DNA of 6,378 bases from an uncultured Saprospiraceae bacterium (GTDB taxonomy: Bacteria; Bacteroidota; Bacteroidia; Chitinophagales; Saprospiraceae): assembly GCA_937969485.1 (NCBI GenBank), contig CALBVQ010000214.1, forward strand, positions 1-6,378, read 5' to 3'. Positions 1 to 6,051 of the stretch are shown in pieces. Numbering within the stretch: position 1 is the stretch's first letter; the number at the start of each line of letters is the position of its first letter. The position numbers and the translations under genes were made by a program. Under the pieces are notes generated by a model. That model saw only the letters and a list, made by a program, of their open reading frames with translations. It had not been told where the DNA came from and did no database searches.

Positions 1-69
1 ACGGCTGCGCTTCAAAAGAACTGTTGAGCTCCCATTCTCTTTGCATTTTACGCTCTCGTGACGAAATCC

Positions 70-155
70 TAATGCATATTTCGGGTTTAATAATTCTTAA
101 AAATAAAGTGAAACCTTAAAACAGAATTGGAATTAATGCATCTTTAGGGTTAAAT
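70..155. repeat. Imperfect 22-bp direct repeats around the partial MITE copy
   Basis: Positions 70-91 and 134-155 agree at 19 of 22 bases, including a shared TAATGCAT start and a GGGTT core, with a period of 64 bp. The left copy overlaps the first few bases of the partial MITE copy and the right one starts just past its end. They could be a duplication made during insertion or an older repeat into which the element moved. Confidence 0.45.
86..128. repeat. Second copy of the right end of the MITE-like element
   Basis: These 43 bases match the right end of the element at 5221-5399. Both begin TTTAATAATTC, continue with a variable C/T-T-G/A and AAAATAAAGTGAAACC, and end TTAAAACAGAATT. The differences are a few bases and one 20-bp unit instead of two. 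No matching left inverted repeat is visible between the window edge and here, so this is either a truncated copy or one whose left end is outside the window. Confidence 0.7.
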
Positions 156-233
156 CTGGATAACACCACAATTGGGGCGCATGAAAAGGTGGCCATTTCG
201 TAAAAAGCAATTTTTAAATTCTGAGCTGTACCG

Positions 234-249
234 AAGACTGAAAAGTCTT
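234..249 (-). terminator. Hairpin just after the last stop codon of the operon, weak terminator candidate
   Basis: AAGACT (234-239) and AGTCTT (244-249) pair around a GAAA tetraloop (read TTTC on the minus strand), starting 3 bases beyond the TAG of the four-TM gene. The stem is only six pairs and is not followed directly by a T-tract; the nearest T-run in the minus-strand transcript (CTTTTT) is about 25 bases further on. The position suits a 3'-end hairpin, but as an intrinsic terminator it is weak. Confidence 0.3.
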
Positions 250-252
250 AGC

Positions 253-684
253 CTACGTAGGGTGTTGTATCAATTGATAAACCACAATTGCAAGTACAAT
301 CGTGCGCGCTGTCCAAGCCCATGTTCGAATCCAGTTTACTGTTACTAATTTTGAGATTTTTGAGTTGTCTTTAGCAGCACCGAGCTTACCATGTAACGGC
401 ACGGCTTGTAAAAATGTATTAAGCCACACAATTCCTACAAGCCCAAGACAAATTAAAGGGTAAACTTTTGGCGTAAGCCATGCCCAATATATACTCATCG
501 CAAGCTCAGCCAGCATCAATGGCATAACGATGAAGCTTATTGATTTCGAATGGTGGGAATGAAATTCTCGCCATTTACTATGGTCTACGAAAAGGAAAGA
601 AGGATAGTGGGTGAGTTGAATAAGCCACACTAGTCCTGTCAAGCAAGAAGAGATGATTAATTGTAAAAGAATAAGTATGTTCAT
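253..684 (-). CDS. Four-TM membrane protein of unknown function with HYP and NWIRTxAW motifs
   Basis: This 143-aa protein has four hydrophobic helices (about 2-23, 48-70, 74-95 and 122-140). Between and beside them lie motifs of a kind I recognise from uncharacterised bacterial membrane proteins: QLTHYP (23-28), a His-rich stretch HSHH (42-45), QAVPLHGKL (93-101) and NWIRTWAWTAR (117-127). The repeated His residues near helix ends, with conserved Asn, Arg and Trp, suggest a bound metal, haem or quinone. That is inference, and no enzyme can be named. The size and four-helix plan recall the DUF1772 (anthrone oxygenase-like) group, but I do not claim membership. The gene follows the symporter stop by 3 bp, so it is probably the last gene of the same operon, and its stop TAG is followed by a hairpin. 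It may be a passenger with no role in transport. Confidence 0.75.
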   Translation of the reverse strand: MNILILLQLIISSCLTGLVWLIQLTHYPSFLFVDHSKWREFHSHHSKSISFIVMPLMLAELAMSIYWAWLTPKVYPLICLGLVGIVWLNTFLQAVPLHGKLGAAKDNSKISKLVTVNWIRTWAWTARTIVLAIVVYQLIQHPT

Positions 685-687
685 ATC

Positions 688-2403
688 TTAATCTTGCGTG
701 CGACTAGGCAACAGCAGTTGAATTCCATATGATAACACGATCACGATAAGGCAACCTATGGCATTGAGCCATAAATAAGCCAACTCAATCACCTCGATAT
801 GCTCAAGATAGAACATTGTCAAGATTATTATTTCACCAATAATTGCCGCGATAAAAATTGCTGTACCTCGTACATACTTTATGAAAAACGCCACGGCAAA
901 TACGCCCAAGATCACTCCATAAAACAAAGAGCCTATGATGTTCACTGCCTCTATCAAGTTGTCAAATAGAGAGGCAAAGGAGGCGAAAAATAAGGCGATA
1001 AGTCCCCATAATGCAGTTGTAATTTTAGCGGTTTTGAGGTAATGGTTATCATCTTTTCCAGGGTTGATACTTCTACGATATATATCAGATACTGAACAAG
1101 TTGCAAGTGCATTCAATTCTGCACTGGTTGAAGACATGGCTGCCGCCAAAATAACAGCTAACAGTAAACCAACCAGTCCCACTGGTAAGTTTTTGGTAAT
1201 AAATGTTATAAAGACATAGTCAGTATCTTCTGCCTCAAGTTTTAAATTCGTCTCCTCATTTATTTTGGTGAGTAGCTCTTTTGCTTCGCTTCTTAGATTG
1301 CGCTCGTTGCTAAGATGGGTCATGACTTCGGCTTGCGCTGCATCTACTTCATAATCAGATTTCATAGCCTTGTTCAACGCATAGATCGCATCCCTTTTCT
1401 CTTCTTGCAGTTTATCATGCTCTCTTTCCAATAGTGCATATTCATCTCCATAAGATGACGCTTGAATTATTTCAACGTTTGCCTTATTGAAATGCAGCGG
1501 GGAAGGATTGAATTGGTAGAACATGAATACCATGATTCCTACTAATAAGATTCCAATCTGCATAGGAACTTTAAAAATACCGTTAAATAACAGACCTAGT
1601 CGACTTTCGGTTAGTGACTTTCCTGAAAGATATCGCTGAACTTGCGATTGATCCGTTCCGAAATAACTCAGGAATAAGAATGTACCCGCTAGGATCCCTG
1701 ACCAGACATTGTACTTGTTACTTAAGTCAAATTCCCAATCAATAACATTCAATTTCCCCATTTTTCCCGCTAAATCTAAACTTTCACCAGCAGTAATGTC
1801 TGCTGGCAATTTATAGACAATCACTAGATAGGCGATAAACATTCCCGACAAAATGACGATCATTTGCTGTTTTTGTGTTTGACTCACAGCAACAGCACCA
1901 CCTAGCACAGTATATATTATCACGACAACTCCTATTATGATTGTAGTTAGTTGTAAGTTCCAGCCAAGGATTGACGAAAGAATTATCGATGGTGCAAAGA
2001 TTGTTAATCCGGCTGCAAGGCCTCTTTGGATCAGGAACAAGATACTGGTTAATGTTCGAGTCTTGACATCGAACCTGTTTTCGAGATACTCATACGCTGT
2101 CACCACATTGGTCCGATAATACAAGGGGAGCACAAATACACATAGTATTACCATAGCAATGGGAAGGCCAATATAAAATTGAGCAAAGCGCATTCCATCA
2201 TCATAGGCCTGTCCAGGAGTAGATAAAAATGTAATCGCACTCGCTTGGGTAGCCATTACGGACAAACCTATTGTCCACCATTTCAGGTCTTTATTTCCAA
2301 CGAAGTAGGATTGGCTATTCTTTACGTCTTTCGTCTTCCATATCCCATAAGCAACGATTGCAAATAGAATTACAAATAAAACAATCCAGTCAATAGTATG
2401 CAT
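688..2403 (-). CDS. Sodium:solute symporter (SSS family, SGLT/SMCT-like)
   Basis: This inner-membrane secondary transporter couples Na+ entry to uptake of a small organic solute through the LeuT fold. About 13 hydrophobic segments can be seen across 571 residues, with an N-terminal helix (4-21) before the core. Conserved parts include the first core helix with SVMATQASAITF (48-59), the SSS signature FLSYFGTDQSQVQRYLSGKS (244-263), and ILAAAMSSTSAELNALAT (418-435). By alignment by eye with vSGLT, A51, A54, A421, S424 and S425 would form the Na2 sodium site, so the transporter should be sodium-driven. The QVQRYLS signature is closest to the SGLT, SMCT and SMVT branches. Odd is the ~95-residue, Glu/Lys-rich, helical segment (about 301-395) between the seventh and eighth core helices. 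It starts directly on the TAA of the 38-aa gene (TAATG), and the next gene follows 3 bp later. The substrate cannot be told; a product of the upstream deacetylase is a guess. Confidence 0.92.
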   Translation of the reverse strand: MHTIDWIVLFVILFAIVAYGIWKTKDVKNSQSYFVGNKDLKWWTIGLSVMATQASAITFLSTPGQAYDDGMRFAQFYIGLPIAMVILCVFVLPLYYRTNVVTAYEYLENRFDVKTRTLTSILFLIQRGLAAGLTIFAPSIILSSILGWNLQLTTIIIGVVVIIYTVLGGAVAVSQTQKQQMIVILSGMFIAYLVIVYKLPADITAGESLDLAGKMGKLNVIDWEFDLSNKYNVWSGILAGTFLFLSYFGTDQSQVQRYLSGKSLTESRLGLLFNGIFKVPMQIGILLVGIMVFMFYQFNPSPLHFNKANVEIIQASSYGDEYALLEREHDKLQEEKRDAIYALNKAMKSDYEVDAAQAEVMTHLSNERNLRSEAKELLTKINEETNLKLEAEDTDYVFITFITKNLPVGLVGLLLAVILAAAMSSTSAELNALATCSVSDIYRRSINPGKDDNHYLKTAKITTALWGLIALFFASFASLFDNLIEAVNIIGSLFYGVILGVFAVAFFIKYVRGTAIFIAAIIGEIIILTMFYLEHIEVIELAYLWLNAIGCLIVIVLSYGIQLLLPSRTQD

Positions 2404-2519
2404 TAGCTATAGATGTAGGTGAAGTAGGTGAAAAATGCTATCACTAAAGCATGTAAAGCTAGTACAGCAAGGTATAAGTTACGCCAAGAACCTAGTACTG
2501 GTGGCTTATCATTTTCCAT
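2403..2519 (-). CDS. 38-aa single-pass membrane protein between PIG-L and the symporter
   Basis: This short ORF fills the whole gap between the deacetylase and symporter genes. Its ATG (2519-2517) overlaps the upstream TAA as TAATG, and its own TAA (2405-2403) overlaps the symporter ATG in the same way. The protein starts MENDKPPVLGSW, a short polar, Pro-containing head, then RN and one hydrophobic helix (about residues 15-36, LYLAVLALHALVIAFFTYF), and ends in YIYS. The pattern of a charged head, PxLxSW and a tyrosine-rich helix end resembles short proteins I recall next to PIG-L/SSS pairs in other Bacteroidetes, but I cannot verify that here. Perfect coupling on both sides, an exact fit to the gap and a clean TM helix argue for a real gene. 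The likely role, by inference, is an accessory subunit or assembly factor of the following symporter, as with the small subunits of some other SSS transporters. No enzymatic motif is present. Confidence 0.75.
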   Translation of the reverse strand: MENDKPPVLGSWRNLYLAVLALHALVIAFFTYFTYIYS

Positions 2520-5026
2520 TATGGTCGGTTTTGTTGGCCGTAAGAAATAAGATTTGCAAATAGCCTATATGCGCCAGGCACTCCCGCAGGAAGTTCTCTA
2601 AAGAAGCTGTATCCAGTGTAGACGAACTTGCCTTTACCATAATCGGCAACCAACAATCCACCCTGCAACCCATCTTCACCCACATCTGCTGAACTAAGCA
2701 GTGGAGTATAGTTAGAATCCCATTCATCAGGGAAGTATAGACCTCGTTCTTGCACCCAGTTTTCAAAGTCCTTTTCGGTAATTTTATTGGGATAATTCAA
2801 GATGGGATGATCTGGGTCAAGTATCTTCACCGCAGCGTATTCATCCGTCACTCGCTTACGGCTAAGCTTTAAAGGATATGGACCCAGTTGTTCAGCCTTC
2901 AAACGTCTACTCGTATTGTATTGAGTTACTACAGTTCCACCATTTTCTACGTATTCCATTAATACCTTATGATGGAATTTCATGTTATCCAGCACATTAT
3001 ACGCACGAATTCCCACGATAACAGCGGGGTACTGATGTAGAACTTCTGCTCTTATATCTTCTTCTTTAATCTCGTCTACAATGTAACCTATTGCTCGTAA
3101 TGCCTCTGGAACCTTATCGCTAGCTCCCATTATGTAGGCAACTCGATTTCCTACAGATTTTATATCAATACATATTGCGTTTATTTCATTCGACTGAAGA
3201 ACTTGTTGTGTAGGAATGTGGTCGTAAGCTATCTTCACTAACTTGTCTGTGTACGATTCACCATCTACTTCTAGCATAAAGACCATTTTGCTTGGATCTT
3301 GGACATTGGGAGCTGTAACTTCTAGGTCCACATAGAGTTTTTCGTTTTTTGAGTCAAGCTCAAAAGGAATCTTCTCAGGAGTCACTTTCCACTTGTCGTC
3401 GTAGCACGGAATGAGGGTCCCTTTTACGTTGTCTTTGCCTGCCATTACCTCTACACGCATAGTCTGGGTCTGCCCAGGGCGAAAGATTACAGTTTCATTT
3501 TTTACTTCTGCATAGGCTGGTGCCAAAATGTCAAATGGTTCATATACCTCTCCTTTCACTGGATCGCCTTTTTTGTAAACCAAAGGTCTTGTGATTATAA
3601 CGGAATTCGTCCCATTCGTTAATTCAAAAGTGAAAACTACAGGATCCGGTGTTTCAGGTAAGCCAATCAAAGACTTGTCTTCAACTTTATACATTCCTAA
3701 GGTTCCTTCTTTTCTTAACCAATAGGCAGCACTGTACTTGCTTGATGTCGGAATCATATATTCTTCTTCGAAGGATTGGCCAATGTTATTATCTAGTGCT
3801 TTGTTTACGTTTATTGTAATTCCTGCTGGATCAGAAGTGATTGCTTTCAACATCCATTTCTCTGGACTTCTATTAATGGCTTCTATCTCAACAGCTGTTT
3901 TTTGGCCAGGAGCCAGAGACATTTGATTAGTGTAAACATCGAGGTAGAGTCCACTACAGGCAGTCAACAAGGTATTTACTTCTGCTAACTTTCTGTCCTT
4001 CCATACACTGCTCTCAAGTGCTTTTATAGCCGTTTGTATTTCTAACAGTTGAGCTGTTGATAAATAGGGTTTGGATGGGTTGAAATCTCGTGTTAATTCC
4101 TGCACCATATTCTTAATCTTTCCTGATTTGTCTACGCGATCCCAGCTTGTATCTATTCCTGCGAATACATCGTCTTTGGCAGTAGGTCTTGATCCATCGA
4201 GCCATTCCATGTACTCTATTGATTCTCCTCGTCTTCCTGTGGATCCGAAACCTTGACATTTATGCTGTGAACGTGATTCTGCAGCTATTTCAGAATTTGA
4301 TTTTCCCTTAAGGGGATAGTAAACGCCTATATCTGCTGTGAATAGGTTCGTCTTGTCAGCTTTTGCGAATTTCTCTCGACTTCCATAAAACCACCAACTT
4401 GTATTGAAAAAAATCCTGGACGCCTGATGAGTAGGGTAGGTTGCTAGTTGTTCAGGATAGGCCTTTGAATCGCCACTTTTGCTAAAAGCTTCAACACCTA
4501 ACATGGCTGAGCCGGTATGATGGCCATGTGTTGTGCCAGGTGATCGGTGATCAAAGCGATTTATGATTATGTCTGGCTGAAACTTACGGATTGTCATCAC
4601 CACATCACTCAACACTTCTTCTTTGTTCCATATATCAAACGTCTCATCGGGATGTTTAGAGTACCCAAAATCGTTGGCACGAGAAAAGAACTGTTTTCCT
4701 CCGTCAATTCTTCTTGCAGCCAAAAGCTCTTGAGTTCTCAAGACACCTAAAAGTTCTTGAATCTCTGTACCGATCAAATTTTGACCTCCGTCTCCTCTGG
4801 TCAAAGAAAGGTAAGCGGTTTCTGCTTTTTTCTCATTGGCCATGTAGGAGATCAACCGAGTATTTTCGTCGTCGGGGTGTGCTGCTACATATAATACTGA
4901 GCCTAAAAAGCCAAGTTTTTCTATGTGATGCTGGATTTCAGAGCTTGTCCACTTTGTGGGTGCCTGTGCGAATGTGCTTCCTACAAAAAAAAGACACAAG
5001 AAAGAAAACGTATTAAATATTTTCAT
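2519..5026 (-). CDS. Secreted PIG-L (LmbE-like) family deacetylase with C-terminal GATase-like domain
   Basis: Zn-dependent PIG-L enzymes remove acyl groups, usually acetyl, from N-acylated amino sugars and related amides. Residues 1-20 are a signal peptide with a likely cut at TFA|QA, so it acts in the periplasm or outside. The PIG-L domain spans about 42-190: HPDDE at 50-54 supplies the zinc ligands and catalytic Asp, and THGHHTG at 166-172 supplies the last zinc His (H170) where shorter relatives have HPDH. Further on are mostly helical sequence (to ~360), two beta-rich Ig/NEW3-like stretches (~370-480 and ~500-605) and a ThuA/GATase-1-like domain (~625-830) with NGGTVVTQYNT and a YTGYSFFRELPAG ending. 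At 835 aa it is far longer than single-domain LmbE proteins (~230-300 aa) but normal for the large Bacteroidetes form. It is the first gene of the operon and its TAA overlaps the next ATG. The substrate is unknown. It is unlikely to be the bacillithiol enzyme BshB, which is small and cytoplasmic. Confidence 0.9.
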   Translation of the reverse strand: MKIFNTFSFLCLFFVGSTFAQAPTKWTSSEIQHHIEKLGFLGSVLYVAAHPDDENTRLISYMANEKKAETAYLSLTRGDGGQNLIGTEIQELLGVLRTQELLAARRIDGGKQFFSRANDFGYSKHPDETFDIWNKEEVLSDVVMTIRKFQPDIIINRFDHRSPGTTHGHHTGSAMLGVEAFSKSGDSKAYPEQLATYPTHQASRIFFNTSWWFYGSREKFAKADKTNLFTADIGVYYPLKGKSNSEIAAESRSQHKCQGFGSTGRRGESIEYMEWLDGSRPTAKDDVFAGIDTSWDRVDKSGKIKNMVQELTRDFNPSKPYLSTAQLLEIQTAIKALESSVWKDRKLAEVNTLLTACSGLYLDVYTNQMSLAPGQKTAVEIEAINRSPEKWMLKAITSDPAGITINVNKALDNNIGQSFEEEYMIPTSSKYSAAYWLRKEGTLGMYKVEDKSLIGLPETPDPVVFTFELTNGTNSVIITRPLVYKKGDPVKGEVYEPFDILAPAYAEVKNETVIFRPGQTQTMRVEVMAGKDNVKGTLIPCYDDKWKVTPEKIPFELDSKNEKLYVDLEVTAPNVQDPSKMVFMLEVDGESYTDKLVKIAYDHIPTQQVLQSNEINAICIDIKSVGNRVAYIMGASDKVPEALRAIGYIVDEIKEEDIRAEVLHQYPAVIVGIRAYNVLDNMKFHHKVLMEYVENGGTVVTQYNTSRRLKAEQLGPYPLKLSRKRVTDEYAAVKILDPDHPILNYPNKITEKDFENWVQERGLYFPDEWDSNYTPLLSSADVGEDGLQGGLLVADYGKGKFVYTGYSFFRELPAGVPGAYRLFANLISYGQQNRP

Positions 5027-5220
5027 AATATATAAAAATATGTTTTATATTAGTGTTATAAATTTCTGATGTAAATATATGTTAAGTTTGAGAACTTGAA
5101 CCGATTTCACTTTTACTAACTTATAGAAAGATACAGTAACAGACAACTAGATGCATTGTTTTATTGGTTTGTTATTTAGAGCGAGTTGATTCCTGCTAAG
5201 TAGCATAACGCCGAATGTTA

Positions 5221-5399
5221 TACCAATTCTGTTTTAGAATTTCGCATATTTTTAAGTTTATAAAAGCAATTACTTCGTTAGAAATACTCATGATAGCTAT
5301 GGCTATCCTTGCGTTTTCTGCCTTGTACTTGATTTAATAATTCCTGAAAATAAAGTATAATTCCTGAAAATAAAGTGAAACCTTAAAACAGAATTAGTA
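5221..5399. mobile_element. MITE-like non-coding element with 16-bp terminal inverted repeats
   Basis: The left end TACCAATTCTGTTTTA (5221-5236) is mirrored by TAAAACAGAATTAGTA (5384-5399), a 15/16 match as inverted repeats. If the outer TA dinucleotides (5221-5222 and 5398-5399) are a target duplication, the element proper is 5223-5397, 175 bp, and would resemble MITEs mobilised by TA-targeting IS630/Tc1-mariner-type transposases. It has no convincing ORF. Inside are a small hairpin GATAGC-TATG-GCTATC (5292-5307) and a perfect 20-bp tandem duplication. The right-hand ~43 bp recur at 86-128, which shows that the sequence is dispersed. It sits between the NqrM-like gene and the PIG-L operon and interrupts no gene. 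Confidence 0.6.
5337..5376. repeat. Perfect 20-bp tandem duplication inside the MITE-like element
   Basis: The unit ATAATTCCTGAAAATAAAGT occurs twice head to tail, at 5337-5356 and 5357-5376, without a mismatch. The related copy at the left end of the window has the corresponding unit once (as ATAATTCTTAAAAATAAAGT), so the duplication looks local and recent, probably from replication slippage. Confidence 0.9.
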
Positions 5400-5616
5400 A
5401 AAGTGCTATGAGTAGAAAATATATGCTCTCATTAGCATCTGTAAAAGAGAAAATATCTATATTGCAGCAGATAATGAACTTACTATAAACGCTTACTTTA
5501 TATGCTGATACTTGCTGTAGCTGCCTTTTTCGTAATTTGCGGAATTTGTGCGGTAAATTTGAAGAAAATCGTCTGATCTGGCTAGTTGCCACGATTCTTA
5601 AGATGATTTCATTCCA

Positions 5617-5847
5617 TTAATTGATAGCTGGAAGTGCTCCTCCTTGAGTTTCTTCTGAGTTGTCGCAATCTCCTTCTGGATTCTTTCCACATACATTACA
5701 ATTCCCAAACTGATCTTTCAACATTGGGTTATTGCTTGCACATGTACCTCTGAACTCATTACCTGTCATAATCTGACGTATATTTATAAGAAAGAAGCTA
5801 AGTCCAAATACAGTGAAAATAATGAGAAATATATATAGGAATGACAT
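5617..5847 (-). CDS. NqrM/DUF539-like small membrane protein with four cysteines
   Basis: This 76-aa protein has one N-terminal membrane segment (about residues 3-23) and a soluble tail with a Cys cluster: FRGTC (C36), then CNVCG (C50, C53) and C61 in the pattern C-x13-C-x2-C-x7-C. The layout of TM helix, basic linker, (R/K)G(T/S)C and CxxCG resembles NqrM (DUF539), an inner-membrane factor needed to mature the Na+-translocating NADH:quinone reductase, probably in iron insertion between NqrD and NqrE. Vibrio NqrM is encoded after the nqr/apbE genes, but no nqr gene is visible here and the gene stands alone. The Gly/Asn-rich end (EETQGGALPAIN) is not part of the motif and may vary. A promoter candidate lies just upstream and the ATG at 5847 is the only sensible start. 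The functional link is inferred from motif layout; a generic Cys-rich membrane protein of Bacteroidetes is the alternative. Confidence 0.72.
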   Translation of the reverse strand: MSFLYIFLIIFTVFGLSFFLINIRQIMTGNEFRGTCASNNPMLKDQFGNCNVCGKNPEGDCDNSEETQGGALPAIN

Positions 5848-5862
5848 AATTCAAAATTTACG

Positions 5863-5894
5863 CAAAGTTGTTATTAATTAAATATATTAACAAA
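5863..5894 (-). promoter_or_regulatory. Bacteroidetes-type promoter candidate for the NqrM-like gene
   Basis: On the minus strand TTTG (5894-5891) is followed by 20 bases and then CAACTTTG (5870-5863). This is one base off the Bacteroidetes -7 consensus TAnnTTTG and sits at an accepted distance from a -33 TTTG box. Transcription would begin about 10 bases before the ATG at 5847, giving a very short leader. The spacer is almost pure A/T. It is a motif match by eye only. Confidence 0.5.
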
Positions 5895-6051
5895 CTTTAC
5901 ATCTTAAAGTTCGAAATTCTATTCTTCCTGAAGTTATTGGTAACCTTAAAAGAGTATTATATTGTTGAAGTTCAATGTTTTGAGTGTTAGTAGCTTGTTG
6001 TACCTGCCAATACGTTGCGGGTTATTTGACTTTTGGCGGCAGCCATTTTAT

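Larger units (their letters stand above)
5027..5616. other. Gene-poor intergenic region between the NqrM-like gene and the PIG-L operon
   Basis: About 590 bp without a supported gene. The centre is occupied by the MITE-like element. Between it and the operon (5027-5220) the DNA is strongly AT-rich and should hold the operon promoter. On the minus strand TATATTTA (5079-5072) and TATCTTTC (5133-5126) are each one base off the Bacteroidetes TAnnTTTG box, but neither has a clear -33 TTTG at the right distance, so I do not choose between them. A short hairpin (TGCT-AAGT-AGCA, 5194-5205) lies just beside the element. The part next to the NqrM-like gene (5400-5616) shows nothing recognisable. Confidence 0.6.

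Noticed and set aside
181..348. 55-codon plus-strand ORF starting MKRWPFRKKQ
   Set aside because: Its second half is antisense to the end of the four-TM gene, it has no known motif and no promoter or partner; the reading frame is best explained by chance.
2509..2766. 85-aa minus-strand ORF inside the 3' end of the PIG-L gene
   Set aside because: It lies in another frame of a long, well-supported gene whose own frame shows a coherent C-terminal domain to its stop.
5292..5307. GATAGC-TATG-GCTATC hairpin as an independent terminator or regulator
   Set aside because: It lies inside the MITE-like element and is not next to a stop codon; it is better treated as internal structure of that repeat.
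5383..5592. 69-aa minus-strand ORF beside the NqrM-like gene
   Set aside because: Its 3' end runs into the inverted repeat of the MITE-like element, it has no recognisable motif, and its composition (basic head, random Cys, Ile/Leu-rich tail from AT-rich DNA) is what chance gives.
6034..6045. TGGC-GGCA-GCCA hairpin after the mazG stop as a terminator
   Set aside because: Only four base pairs, and on the mazG strand it is followed by AAAAG, not by T residues.
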